DNA from: Puccinia triticina
Taxonomy: Eukaryota; Basidiomycota; Pucciniomycetes; Pucciniales; Pucciniaceae
Length of the DNA: 64,000 nt
NCBI RefSeq assembly: GCF_026914185.1
Contig: NC_070559.1
Coordinates: 6,369,501 to 6,433,500 of the forward strand
Reading direction: 5' to 3'
Of this stretch, positions 29,892 to 42,578 are shown one piece after another (positions within the stretch are counted from its first letter, which is position 1; each line of letters begins with the position of its first letter). Made by a program: the position numbers and the translations under genes. Below the pieces are notes generated by a model, which saw nothing but the letters and a program-made list of their open reading frames with translations, did not search any database and had not been told where the DNA came from.

Positions 29892-32169
29892 CCGCTGATC
29901 TCGATGGAAATGGAGTCAATCCAGTTGATGGGTTTGACATCAACTCACCCCTTGATTGCAATCAGCGCGCTTACACTGTGAGAACTTCCCCTGCTCTCTG
30001 AAACTTGCTGTTTGCTTGTTTAAAGGTTGCAAAAACTGTGTGCGCAATGGTTGCCTTTGTAAAAAACCAAAGAAATAATGGTCATCCACTTGTGAACTCC
30101 TTGACCTTCCTTGCGTGTGGGGTCACCACCCGATTCAGTATTTTTTTAAGCTACATTGGACTCTCTTTGTCTTGAAAAACTGCCCATTGTACCTTGAACA
30201 AACTCAGCAATCAAGCTTCCCTTCAGATCTCTACTAAAATTGTGGAACCAATTGCGCCGGAACTAGGAGTGTTTTTATGTTTTGACAACCTTGAATTTGA
30301 GCAACAGGTCCACAAAAAGTCTATTGGAAAGTCCAGTCACATGTTCCATGAGACATGGGGCTACGTTCACCACCCTAGCCCAAGCCTAATCTCATCAATC
30401 TTGGCCTCTGATCTCACTTCCAACAGTTATTGTTGAGCGATGTCAGATGTGTCTGAGCTCAATGTTCACTCCCGGATGCTGCTACCAACACCCAAGGAAG
30501 AAATACAATGGGAGCTTGTCTTAAAGAGCCAAATAACTATGGCTCTTCTTGATCATCTAGTAACTCCAGCTGACTCATGTGTATCAATCACTAGAATACC
30601 TCTGGTTGTCAAGCAGATATCAACTGAACGCCCCAATATAAAAATGTTGAAATTGATGGTTGCTTCAGACAACTCTGCACAAGGCGCTGGTGAAGTTGTT
30701 GAAGCAATTGTGAACCAGTCAAGAATCAGTTTGTCTGATTTTGCTGCTTGGGTTCAAGTTATTGATGGGGACCTTGCTACATGTACAAATATCACCAACC
30801 TAAAAACACAACAAATACCAAGCCAACACAAAGAAGCAAGCTTAATCAATTTTTTGACCATTTTGGGTGGTGCACATACATTGTGGAATGTTGGCCAGGC
30901 TATCTACTCCAAGCATGTTGGCAATCACTCAGACTCTTGTGAATCATGCACATTTTGATTTATTGATGGCTTAGGTATACCCTCAAAGAATATGCTAGAC
31001 AAGGAAGAATTCACCCCAATGATTAAAAAAATTGAGAAGATTCATACTGCAACCTTGGTTTACTGTCTTATGTAAGGATTCATTCAAGTTGTTTATCTTG
31101 TTTGATTTGTTTGTTCGACAGGTTGTTTTATTTTTGTTTTCAGGGTTTTTATGGGAATCAAAGAGAAACATCTCACGGCGGAGCTTACTTCTGTGTCTAA
31201 CACAAAGATTAAAGATATTGTTGATCAAACTTACGACTGATTCTTCTTGGTTGAGGCTAAACGTGACACTGAGCTTCATACCTTGCCCAAGCTGAGGAAT
31301 TTGATTTTGCAACTATTGTTGAGGGAAGCTCTGCAATGAAAGCAGGGGATATTGGGTGCATTATGAATGTTTGGAAACGGTGGGCTTTCATTGTCCAAGA
31401 AATCAAAAAGCTGACAAAATACTTGATTCAACTACTGCGGATGATCATACTCCCCAAAAACGTTTTACCCCCAGGCCTTGGCAAGGCAATAAAACATTAT
31501 ATGTTTGTAGCCCCCAGAGGCAAACAAAAACACTTTGTTGCAAAGGATCACTACCTCAAAAACCAGAACTACTGGTTAAAGCACTTTTTCAATACTGGCT
31601 GAGGCGCAAAGATTGATCAACTGAAGGATCTTTATTCTCCAAATGTCCCTTTGGTATGTCTTTTTTCAGGTCTATTACACTGCAAACCAAGTTTCTTTTA
31701 TTGAAAACACACATTTTTTCATTCTTTGCTGCGTGATTTAATTTTTTGGCTGCTAGCCAACTGTGAAAAGGAAACAAGCACGCAATCACATTACAATCAA
31801 ATAGATCTAGTTTCACTAAAACATTGCTTGCGAATGTGTCAACAAAACAATGTGTGCTACATTTCTACCAAGCTCGATGACTACATGCCCAAGCCAGTCA
31901 AAGATTTCTACGCGCTTGGTATTAAAAAAATGCAAGTTCTATTCATGCAGAAGGGAAAACCCCTAAACAAACTCCAACCGCCATCAATCAAGAAGTGGAG
32001 TAACCAAATCAAGCCGGTTCAACTAGAGCAAACAAATATGGATTCAGAACCGGGTGGATCAGAAAAAAATCTTGGAAGCAGCGGTAGAGACAACGCTGAA
32101 AGCAGCGGCAACAATGTGGTGTTCTGTGCCTGTTGCAATGCCAAAAGGAAATATGAAAAGGTATTATGA

Positions 32170-33235
32170 TAGTACAGTTACATACAGGTGGAACCCATTA
32201 CAAGAGGAGGAGATAATCTTACACAACAGTCACAACATGGTAGCCACGGCGGATTGGGCAGAAGAATACACGACGTAGATACAAGGATGAGGGAGGAGGA
32301 AGGAAGGAGGACCAGAGAGAGGCTTTGACCCCCAAATCCTGGAAAGGAGGAGTATTCTAGTTGGGTGCAGAGTGCATGGAAGGTGGCTTGGTTACATAGC
32401 AACTCATTCTGAAGGATATGGAAGGTGGCTTGGGTACATAGCAACACATGACATCAGGCAGTGCAATATATGCAGGCAGATAAGGTGTACAAATAGTGTC
32501 ACTGCAGCATAATTCCCTCATTTTTTGTGTGGCTGTGCAGTACAGGTGTACATATGCTGTGCAACTGGGATCCCCTGCAGCTAAATTCCCTCAAAAACAT
32601 CCCCCTGGAGCTAAAATCCCTCACTCTTCAATATAAAAGAAGCTCTTCTCCCTCCCATAATTTCTTTTTTGGACCATCAGCCTACAGAGGTTTGGTCACA
32701 GTAGTAGTTTAGTAGTAGTAGTTAGCAGTAGTAGTATTGAGTAGCCTAGATTCAGTCATTCAGTAGAGTGTTAGTGCAGTATTAGAACCAACAATCAACA
32801 ACCAACCAACCAAAAACCAACCAACCAAAAACCAATTCTCCTTATTAGCATATTAGTAGTAGTAGAAGTAGTAGAAGTAGTAGTACAAATTATAACATCA
32901 ACAACAGTAGAGGAACTTCACCATAACATACCACGTTATCCTTAGTTATAACCAGTCTGAAAACACATTGAATTAGATATTTAGGTCTGATAGAGATTAT
33001 TATATAAAATTAAGAGCTATCTTGGAATCTGCCACATTTTCTTAAATATTGATTACAAGACTCTTGGTTATTTGCATGGTACTATTAGAGGGGCAGGTCT
33101 TTCAAACCACCCGTAGATTGTAATAGCCTTTCAACCTATCATACAATTTATTTCCCCCTAAAAGGAACTTTGATTACCCATCCATCCCTGGAGTCCTACA
33201 ACAAGAATTCTGACAGCAGAGACAGCAAATGATTG
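32170..33235. other. Spacer with promoter-like TATA and trinucleotide repeats
   Basis: TATAAAAG near 32632 is followed by AAGCTCTTCTCCCTCC, like the promoters at 3280 and in LTR-A. TAG-trinucleotide runs (about 32698-32735 and 32850-32885) and ACCAACCAACC repeats follow. It may be an unrecognised LTR, but no paired ends were found. Confidence 0.4.
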
Positions 33236-35870
33236 CCTACCTGAGCCTTGCTCTTTTATCAGCGTGAGCTTGTTTTAACTCTTCCAACACAATCTTTTCA
33301 GCCTCCCACTTCTTCTTTGATTCTAACTTTTTTTGCCTCATTCTGCTCCTTGTTGGCTTTCTTTTCAGCTCAAGCCAGTTTATTTTTGGCGACCTGGCTT
33401 GCGCTTGCCCTTGGTCTTCTAGCTACTGCTACCGCTGTAAGACTCAAAAGTGGTTGTGAAACCCTTTTTGCTGAATGGAGAAGGGGATGATGGAGGTGCA
33501 AACTCTGCCCTTCTATACTATCAGATAACAAGACCCACCAAGCTAAGCTTGGCAAGTTTTAATCAAATGATAGGTCTGGTCTAGTTCCAGATGAAGTTGT
33601 TTGATGACAGGTATGTGAGAGTTGAGAGTGAGTTCAGTAGTTATTTGCAAATATGAGGGTTGTGGTGAGGTATAGATGTGATGGTAAGTGTGAAGGTGGT
33701 ATGTAAATAACTGGGGAGTACTGAGCTGAGGAGCTGACAACTGGGGAGGAGAGAGCTCCTTATATAGACAAAATTGGTGCCCCAGAGGGGCTTGTGGGTT
33801 AGGGTTTCAACTAATCTAGACAACAGTGTGAGGGATTTTAGCTGGTGGGAGTAGATACAAATGATGTCATAATATGTCAAGGGTACATAAATGATGTCAG
33901 AGGAATGCAGTAGGGCCGCATGAAGGCTGTGTAAAGTGACAGTTGACTGCATAAGTTGACAGGTGGATGCAGGGGGTGCATAAATGAAGTCTGAGGCTGC
34001 AGAGTCAGTGTGTGATGACATCATAATATGGAAATAGAAGAGTACTTGATAATATGTAATGACTGTAGTCTGATGGGGAGATGTATGTTTGTATCCTGTG
34101 ATGTTTATAAGCATAATGCTGTGATCCTTGTCTTGAAGCTTGTGACAGGTTGGTGACTGGGTATGTTGAACGTGTGATTGGTGTCCAGTGTCCAAAGAAG
34201 TGTAGGTTCCAATCCAGCGGGGTTCCGGTGACGCTTCCAGTGGTGACTAGGGGTAGAATTAGCCGCAGAATCCATTTCTGATGTACTTTTGATGGTATCT
34301 TGAGGCGTATTTTGAGTAAATATGTAGTATAGAAAAAACTTTTGATTTTTCACTTTTCCGTCTACCACACCGCTGCCAATGTTCCTTCTCCTTCTCCGGG
34401 CATAGGCGCTTGTGCTCTTGGGAGTGCGGCAAATTGTTGGATGGATCTCGACTGCGCTGGCAAAACTGAGGTATCTGATGGGGCTGAGTTTGGTGTGAAC
34501 TTTCTCTTCAATTTTTGTATCCATTCCATTTTGCTGTCAATTTGTTTAGAATATTCCTCTACTTCCTTTAAGTAATATTGATATTCAGGCCTTGCTTGGA
34601 AGTTGTTGATGGTTTTTTGTAACATGTCTAGCTGGCTGTTGATTTTCTCTCCACCAACAAAATTTGCAATATCATTCTTATTTTTAACCTTCTCAAAGTT
34701 TCTTGAAATGGCATCTGCCTCGGTGTGCCCAAAGATTTGTTCCAGAAAAAATGCCTGCAGTTGTGTGAAGTTCTCAACAAAAAAGCAATCAAAAGAGCTG
34801 AGCAGTATATTGTAAGTTTGGATTTCAATGGGTCTGAGGTCTCTCTTTTGGTTTGGTAGCGTGTGGGTGTTTCTTCTTTGGTTTTTTGACCGGAAGTGGA
34901 CCTGGTATTTCCTTTGGATTCTCTAAAATTGAATCAAAATTCTCATTACAGATTTGTGTCATCCAATCCTTCAAATATTCACCCAATACGGGATCGCAGT
35001 TGGAACATTTGCATTGGGGGAACAACCCAGTGCTCTTGCATTCTTCTTTGTGAATATAATTCAAATTGTCTTGGTCCATTGGTATGTAGCTGTGCCTAAA
35101 GTCACATCAATCCTCAGTAAGTGCATTGTAATTTTTTAAAGATAATATGATATCAATCAAATGACAGGTTGTCAATGGACAAAGCAATGCGGATGCAGAC
35201 TGGCGTGCTGGCCAGGGCGTCCATTCAAGTATCATTGTCCTGCTTATTGGCTTTCTTGATTGCTTTGGGGGTGTTCAAACCAAATTTCCGCTTTGCCTCA
35301 ACAAAAAGAATAGCCAATCCTGACTTGCCATCCCTCCCGCAACAACCTATCATCTGACTTATACATGAGGGATCTCCGCGGCCCATATGGATAACCCTCC
35401 AAACCCTTTTCCAGTGCTGGCCAAGCCCCAAGGCCATCATACACGAGATAAATGAGAAGTCTTCCCGCTCATAACCAGAGATTTTATCCTCCTTGTCCAT
35501 ATTGCCAGTGCTGGCGTGATACCTTCAAATCAAGGCGCTGTTTGGATTGAATTCTTTGCCAGTGGTATCATATTGATTTACAACTTTCATAACTTGGAGT
35601 GTTGCATTTCTTTTACCGGAATATATTAAGGGCACCATACCTTTATTCTTGACGTCTTCCTTTCCTGGGAACATATCCAAGAGGTCTTTGGCTGACTTGA
35701 GTGAGAATTCCATGAGGAATTAAATTATGCGCAGCTCAGGTCTGGTAAGTTCAGCTCGGGAAAAGGCTATGTTTCCTTCTGGAATATTTAGGCTCTTGAG
35801 AATCTCGGTGAGGGCAATTGGGAGACAGGTTGCCAAGAGGAGCAGGACCAGAGCTGTCTCAGTAGCCATT
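33236..35870 (-). pseudogene. RecQ-like DNA helicase C-terminal fragment
   Basis: The minus strand from about 35870 reads TRPELRIINF, FSLKSAKDLLDMFPG, MALGLGQHWKRVWRVIHMG and the helicase motif VI-like GRGDPSCISQMIGCCGRDG, then LAILFVEAKRKFG. A Cys-rich segment follows (CKSTGLFPQCKCSNCDPVLGEYL) and a charged tail (TLAAVAVARRPRASASQVAKNKLA). The N-terminal helicase domain with Walker A and DEAH is missing. A solo LTR-A splits the tail at 33435/34370, and stops and frame changes occur. The family resembles RecQ-type helicases repeated in rust genomes. Telomere-linked RecQ helicases are known in other fungi, but nothing telomeric is seen here. Confidence 0.65.
33436..34369 (-). mobile_element. 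Solo LTR of family A
   Basis: 934 bp, TGTAAGACTC...CTACCACA, more diverged from the element A LTRs. It is flanked by CCGC on both sides (33432-33435 and 34370-34373) with no internal region, so it was left by LTR-LTR recombination. Confidence 0.88.
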
Positions 35871-36969
35871 ATCTGATGGCCAAGTTCTCCATATGATGGA
35901 GAAAATACAGCTTGATTTTGGTGCCGTTTGTGCGCAGATGAATTCTTTTATTCCTTGTTGGCAATGTGGTGATTTATATAGGCATGCGTGGTAGAATGTC
36001 CACTCGGGGATAGCGCCGGCAGGAATGCACAGAGCGGCTCAGGCAGAGTGCATTCCGGTGAAATAAGCACTGAGGATGATGTCAAAAAAAGCACGCTAAT
36101 AAAGCTTACTGAAAGCCGCGCGCGGATGGAATGCACGGATTTTGGATCGGGTATTTGGACCGGAGCGGAAAGACAGGGCTGGACTGCGGCGGACTACACA
36201 CGTGGACTGGTAGCAGCGGCGCGTCAGCAGGTGAGCCACGTTCAGCTGAAGCGGTTGGAACCGGGACGGAGGCGGTGGCAAGAGACTGACTGGCGGGGGC
36301 TGGACAGAGGACGGTGGGAGGGCAAGCGTCGGAGAGGAGCGGAGTCTGGGACAATGACGTGCGGAAAGCGGGCGGAGCTGAAGGACTAGTGCGGGAAAGT
36401 GTTGGATCTGCGGGATCAGGTGGGAACAGTGACGTGCGTGGAGGGAAGGACAGGAAAAGGCTCACGGTTTCCTTTCTCTTAAAAATTTTATGATTTGATG
36501 AATTGGATTACTAGATGAAGCCGGCACACTTGAAGAAAAAAAAGTTAGAGATGGAGAATAGATATAAAGAATAAGAACTGGGAACCAACATTGAGATCAA
36601 CAGAGACTTGATTTGAGGCAGAATTTGTAGGATGGATTTGGAAGTGAAGGACAAAAGTAGGACAATAGACTAGGAACAAAGTGATCAGTTTAAGGTAACA
36701 TGAGGGTTGTTTATTGAAGCAAGGTCTCACCAGACAAGAAAGAATTGAGTTTGAGTGAAGGGAATGAGGATGGAAGTGTGAGAAGAAGTTGAGGAGTGAG
36801 TTGAGGTTGATAGTCAAGGATTGAGGTTGATGAGTCAATGAGTTGATTGGTTTTGAGGAGAGTGTGGAAGAAAGGCATAAAGTAAGAGAAGATTGGAAAA
36901 GGGAAAGAAAAAGAGTCAAGCAAGAACAGAGAGATGTCACAGATGTGAAAAGAGTGTGATTTTTACACT
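35871..36969. other. Unassigned region
   Basis: A G/A-rich stretch with scattered short frames. The part just left of about 36970 may be the copia-3 3' LTR (minus strand TGTAAAAATCACAC after a CAGGGAG purine run), but the partner LTR was not found. Confidence 0.35.
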
Positions 36970-36986
36970 CCCTGTGGCTGGAGAGA

Positions 36987-37898
36987 TCAAGCTGAGAAGG
37001 TCGGATCAACTGTTTTTGTGATATTCAAGACTGAGGATTTAGGGGCATCTTTTGTTAATGCATCTGCCAACATGTCAAAAGTGCGGATGAGGACAATCTT
37101 GATGTTCTTGTGCTTAAGTTCTTGTTGAATACCCTTTGTCTTGAGGTCAATGTGTCTCGTTTTTGGATTGGAGCCTAATTTCTTCAACTTGTCGTCGAGG
37201 CCTTTGTTATCAATTTGTAATGTGAGGTTGCAAATTTTTCTTTGAATTCATGATCATCCATCATCAGTCGTTAATTGAGTTCTTTGTTGTTAATGTAGTG
37301 CATGGCTCTATCCACTTGCAGATTCCAGATATTGGATAATAATGCCTTCAACCAAGTTCCTTTGTGGAAGGAATCAACTAGAGGATTTAACTTGGCTTCA
37401 GTGGAAGAATAAGTTACATTGTGTTGTCTGCAACTGTTCCAAGAAACTAGAGCTCCAAACAGGTAACAGAGATAGCCGGATTGAGAAGTTCTGAAGATTG
37501 GATTGTCACCCCAAGAAGCATTGCTGTATATTTCGAGCAACTTGTTGGGATTTTGAATTTCCAGGGTGAGTTTTAGTTCTTTGGTGTGTTGAATATATTG
37601 CCATACTTTCTTGACCTTGTGCCAATGAGTCATTCCAGGTTTGGTGGAGAACTGTGCCAGACTCGAAACAGCGAAGCTGATGTCTGGACAAGTATAACCT
37701 GTGATGTAATTCATGAGACCAATAGCAGATCAATAATTGATGTTCTCCTTTTTGAACAAGGCATGATCTTCATCCGTGGCTTCCTTCAATTTGAGGTTGG
37801 GAGTGAGCCGTGTTGTTGAGGGCTTGCAGTTTGTCAGCCCAAGTTCTTCCAGACCATGTTTGATATGCTTTGGCTGTGACAAAAGAATCTTATTGCCG
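36987..37898 (-). pseudogene. pol: Copia-3 RT end and RNase H
   Basis: ILLSQPKHIKHGLEELGL, ITGYTCPDISFAVSSLAQF, IYSNASWGDNP and SSTEAKLNPLVDS correspond to the connection and RNase H of Ty1/copia. Frame changes near 37730 and 37260. Confidence 0.8.
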
Positions 37899-37899
37899 A

Positions 37900-40017
37900 T
37901 GTGGTAGACGGAAAAGTGGAAAAATAAAAAGTTTTTTCTATGCCACATAATTACTCATACTAGGCCTCAAGATAACATCAAATGGACCCCATAAATGGAT
38001 TCTACGGCCAACTTCACCCCTAGTCACCACTGGAAGCACCCCTGGACCCCCTCTAGTGTGGAAGTTACACCCAATGGACACCTATCACACGGCCAGCTCC
38101 AGTAACCCAGCTGTTACCTTCCTTGACCCAAGGTTCACAGTAATACCCATATACACATCACAGGATACAAACATACATCTCCCTGTCAGGCTACACTCAT
38201 TACATATTAACTACATACACTGCTTTATATACATAGTATGACATCATTTACACTGTTTCTGCAGCCTCAGACTTTGTGTATACACTAATTCCCCCTGTAT
38301 GACATCTCATGCAGTCTACCATCACCTCATGAATGCGTTAGAATGTTCTTTTGTATATTCTGAAATCATGTATGCACCCCTGGCATGTTTAGAATGTTCT
38401 GTTGTATATTCTGACACCATTCATGCGCCCCTGAGGGGTTATGACATCATTTGTATCTACTCCCACCAGCTGAAATCCCTCACCCTGTTGTCTAGATTAG
38501 CTGAAACCCTAACCCACAAGCCCCTTTGGGGCTCCACTTTTGTCTATAAAAGGAGCTCTCTCCACCCCCAGTGGTCTGCTCCCCAGTTCCTCACCCAGAA
38601 CTGTCAGCCTTAGAGATACATCAAGTATCCAAAAGACTGCAATAACTTAGTAAATAATAATAATTGTTAAATTATTATTGCAGAATCAGATTCCTCATCA
38701 TAAACTAAGGGGGTTCACCCACTTAAAGTACCCCCTTATTCCTATTCCTTCATGTACTGGAGGACTTCCCGTCATTTTTGAATAAATCTGGATTTTCAGA
38801 TTTTGCAGGGAAATCTGGAATTTGGGACTCTGGATTGCTTCGGGGATCCTTGGGGACCTAGATTTCCCTGCGAAATCTGAAATCTGGCAGCTCAGATCTG
38901 ACTTTCCAGATTGACGGGAAGTCCTCCACTAATTGCAAAAATAAGAATTGGCCCCAGAAAGCGCCCAAAAAATAGTATTACATACATAAATTTGGTAAAA
39001 CAAACAATGTACATAAAATTAAACTGTTGTACATTAATGAGTAATATTACTCGTGTAAAAATACCCCGTGAAAGTATTATGTAGACTTCTACTGAAGCTC
39101 TTTCACATGACAATTGGTTATAAACATGTCATGTGACAGAGTCAGGGAAATTAGTCTATTACAATACAATTAAATTACCCACAGCCAAGCCCTTTTAACG
39201 GCTACACCCCTGGATACTCCCATAGGGAGAAAAGGACTCAGTGTTTACGCCCACTGAAGTCCCCTCTATAAATAGAGGCCTATTTGGCCCTCAGGAAAAG
39301 ATCCCCCAGACCATTCACCGCCCATAAGCTGTAAGTTTGCCGTGAATATTCTCCTCTGCTACATTTGTAGCTACTTTTCCTTATAAACCATCCCCAGCAC
39401 GTAAAATCCACTGGATTAAACCCTTTAAATCATCGAAAATCTCTTATTAGCATATTTAAAGCTTTATCCTTATATATAAGTAGTTGCCGTAAGACCACCG
39501 CCTCTGTCAAGCAGCCAATCAGTTTAAGCGCTTACCACCTACTTTTATGCCAAATTAATTCCCTGTAATTAATAATTACATAATTAATTCCTCCTCTGTT
39601 ACAGAGTGTTAAAACCCTTGTAGTGGCCATATTTGCCACGTAACAAGCTTGGTAATTTAAATTACCAGTGTTTACATCAGCACAGTTATAGTACTAGGGC
39701 CCAAAACCCTTATTTTGATGGGTTTCTTGCCCTAAGCTTCATAAACAGAGCTGTCAAGAACTCACAAGTCACCCAACACTCATCCACACTCAAATCCTAA
39801 AACCCTCATAACAATAAATCAACCCTTATAACAACAATTCAACCCTTATAAAAAAGTAATTAAAACACTTACACATTGCCAGTCAAACAGATTTCATCTG
39901 GAACAGACCAGACCTATCACTTAATAAAACTTGCCAAGCTGATCTTGGTGGGTCTTGTTGACTGATAACAGAAGGGCAGAGCTTGCAACTCCATCATACC
40001 CTTTGCCATTCAGCAAA
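37900..40017 (+). mobile_element. LTR of family A, opposite orientation, truncated at its right end, in copia-3
   Basis: Reads TGTGGTAGACGG.. and matches the LTR-A reverse complement up to CATTCAGCAAA. The last about 30 bp (through CTTACA) are missing, and no target duplication is seen, so a deletion accompanied or followed the insertion. A small internal duplication (TTAGAATGTTCT) lies near 38338-38400. It contains solo LTR C. Confidence 0.82.
38602..39756. mobile_element. Solo LTR 'C' nested in LTR-A
   Basis: 1155 bp, TGTCAGCCTTAG...GAGCTGTCA, with the 5-bp duplication AGAAC on both sides (38597-38601 and 39757-39761). Removing it restores the LTR-A sequence. It holds a CTATAAATAG box near 39267-39276, which suggests a plus-strand promoter. 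Confidence 0.88.
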
Positions 40018-41396
40018 TACCAAGGATAGTGTTGGGATCATGACATGACAAGTTGGAGAATCGTTGTTCAAATTTTTCTTTGAAGTTGTTTCCTGGTCCC
40101 ACTAGAATTAGGTCATCTACATGGAAGAATAAGCGAGAAACCCCATTGTTGCACAAGTAGAGACATGGATTGCAGTTTTATTCGTGGAAACCAATAGATT
40201 CAAGCCATGACCCAAGCGTTTCGTACCAGTTTTTTGCTGCCTGTTTGAGTCCGTACAAAGCTTTCTTGAGTTTGAGATATGGAGCATTTTGATTGACTCC
40301 TTTTGGGGTTTTGATGTACACGTCTTCTGATAGAGGAGCGTGTAAGAAAGCTCCTTGAACATTGAACTGAGTGATTGGTAAGTTTTGATGAAGCGCGTAG
40401 AGAAGAACCATCTGTAGAGTTGATACTTTCCCCATGGAGCAAATGTCTCACCGTGGTCAACACCTTCAATTTGATCGAAACCTTGTACACAAAGTCTAGC
40501 CTTATGCTTCAGAGGATCGCCGTGGCAGTTGTCCTTGATCTTGAAGACCCACGTCGTGTCTAGAGGATTAGGAGGTTCGTCAAACTAATCGTCCCATACT
40601 CAATGATTCTCAATCAAATTAACTTCCTTCTTGATTGCATCTCTCCAGAATTTCTCGTCTGCACATCGTATTGCGGATTCAAAAGTGTTTGTTTTGTAGT
40701 AGTGGTGAAAGCCAAATCGGACTGGCGGCTTGATGGTTGATTGATCTCTTAGGGTTCTAACTTGTGGCTTGGTTTCTTTTGATTGATCGTGAACTTTGGG
40801 ATTGAGAATTTGCAAGACTAAGTTGTCTGAATCTGAGTCTAGAGAGTCATTGTTCTCTTCCTCTTGAGTAATATCTTGCTGACTCGCAGACTCAGAATTA
40901 TCAGGCTCTATTTCGCGAGTCGGATCAGTTTGAGTTTGATTTGGTTCTGATTCCGGCAGGTCGACGATCTTATCAGGATGGAATTCATCCCAGTCCAAAG
41001 CAACAGGGTCTCCTTGGGGCATCTTGAGGAACCGTACATGCTTGGAGTCAATAATAGCACCGCTTTGAAAGATAATTCTGTACGACTGGAGCATGACGTT
41101 GAAACCTACAAGGACTCCTTCTTGACCCTTGACCTCAAACTTCCGTCCCTTCACCCTGTTCATATTCAGCAAGATTGCGGTTGTACCGAGGGGCTTGAGA
41201 AGATTTTCCGGCACGCTTTTTCCATGAACAATCTCGTAAGGCGATTTTGTTTGACCCTTGCGAGGAATCTGATTCAACATTAGACAGCAGGATTTAACAA
41301 CTTCATGCCAGAAATTCTTTGATATGCCTGAGGAACAAAAAGTGGCACGCATGGATTCGACAATAGTCCTATTTGCTCGTTCCTGTGAAACTCCAT
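40018..41396 (-). pseudogene. pol: Copia-3 integrase end and reverse transcriptase
   Basis: VSQERANRTIVESM ends the integrase core. Then comes an acidic linker, and RT motifs VQGAFLHAPLSEDVYIKTP, KALYGLKQAAKNWYE, and the region of the active-site loop near 40100-40150, with several frame changes. Confidence 0.82.
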
Positions 41397-41628
41397 AAAA
41401 TATTATGTGTCCTATGGGAGTTGAACCCATGTCTCTTATATCCATGTCAAGTGTACTAACCACTGTACTAAGGAAGCTTGGATATCAATGGCTGCAGGTG
41501 GGTGAATGAACATCCACTGGTGTCACATGAAGATCCCTAATTGAGGGTAAGACCTGTAAATGACAGGTCATGAATAAGTGACACAAGCAGATATGATAAA
41601 GCTAAGAGTAGCAGAAAGTTCTGCTCTA
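41397..41628. mobile_element. 232-bp insertion with a tRNA-like sequence
   Basis: Flanked by CCAT (41393-41396 and 41629-41632). Its removal gives in-frame EHNGVSQERANR. There are no clear TG...CA ends or inverted repeats. The tRNA-like block is at one end. Unclassified: a SINE, a TRIM solo LTR or a tRNA retrocopy are candidates. Confidence 0.75.
41407..41477 (-). tRNA. tRNA-like sequence, degenerate
   Basis: Box A TAGTACAGTGG, a perfect D-stem GTAC/GTAC, T-arm ATGGG-TTCAACT-CCCAT with box B, variable loop AGACA. The acceptor pairs at only 5 of 7 positions, and position 33 of the anticodon loop is not U, so it is probably not a working tRNA. Confidence 0.5.
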
Positions 41629-41632
41629 CCAT

Positions 41633-42578
41633 TGTGTTCAGGGTGGTAGGGTTCGGAGATTAGCCTCTGAATGTGATTAATGCCGAGGAAGCTGACTAAC
41701 CTGTCCCCCATGAATTCTCCTCCTCCATCGGAGCAGATCAAATTGGGGAAATAACCTCGGCGTTTGTTCTCTGATTCAAGTAGGTTTATCAGAACATTGG
41801 TGGTGTCATCCTTCTTTGAGATAGGAAATCCCGCAAGGTATCTGGAGAAGTTGTCAACTAGCGTGAGGATGAATCTAGACTTGATTTTTGATTCTGGGGC
41901 GATAGGACCAATTAATTCAAGATGAATTCATTCTAAAACCTTTGATGCGGGTTTGGATTCATTTTTGAAGGACTGTTTCGTGATTTTTGAAAGAGTGCAC
42001 GCTTTGCATTCAAAATCGTCCCTCTCTGCTTTCGAGATTGAAGAGGGAATGAACTGATCTAAGCGTTGTAGAGAGGCGTGACCAAACTTTTTGTGTATTG
42101 ATCTCAGGGATTCCGTTGAGTTCTGGATTAAGTTTGCTGAATAATTGACGGTCCCTCCTACTGCGTCCGGGTTGTCCACAACAAAGAGATTGTTTTCAAC
42201 TTTCCCTTTGAAGCGGCAGATTTTGTCTTTCAATACTTCAAAGCTATCTTTCTTCGGAAATATTTTGCACCCCTTCTCCAGCAAGACACTGGCACTGACG
42301 AGATTGATGACAATTTCCGGAACATACAGGCAACCATCTATAGAGATAGTGGAGTTTCCCCATTGTAGAGTTACTCGTCCTATGCCTTTGATTGGTAGTG
42401 TCGCACCTTCTTTGCCGGTACGAACCACCTCTCCGTTGCCAAGTTCAATCTTGTCAAAGAACTTTGTGTCGTTGAAAATGTGTGCCAATGCGCCGCTGTC
42501 TAGGACTATCTTGAACTTTGGATTTCCGATCTCTGTCCATAGTGTGACCAATGACAAGTTAATTGACATTGTTGCCAC
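41633..42578 (-). pseudogene. pol: Copia-3 protease and integrase
   Basis: Protease FKIVLDSGALAHIF, then the GAG-pre-integrase motif IHKKFGHASLQRLDQF..CKACTLSK, and integrase LICSDGGGEFMGDRL and EPYHPEHNG. A stop lies near 41928. Confidence 0.85.

Larger units (their letters stand above)
24649..32169 (+). pseudogene. DUF6589-type protein gene, decayed and split by LTR element B
   Basis: Pieces in order: exon 1 24649-24930 (VEAICSLTAEMNLTPKTFLMAF; TGA at 24835-24837 where Trp is likely), an intron with donor GTAATG and acceptor TAG, exon 2 from 25014 (KIFKSQKPPSGAYPH), which needs a frameshift to reach DHMLFLFKLIYRKLAG. Element B interrupts it at 25283/29892. It then continues as ADLDGNGVNPVDGF, VAKTVCAMVAFVKN, FDNLEFEQQVHKKSIG, GDLATCTNITNLKTQ and FLTILGGAHTLWNVGQAIY, then after an intron (about 31076-31143) FMGIKEKHLTAELTS and AGDIGCIMNVWKRWAF. 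Several stops and frameshifts are present. I assign it from memory of basidiomycete DUF6589 proteins, which are repeated and often transposon-associated. The molecular function is unknown. Confidence 0.7.
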
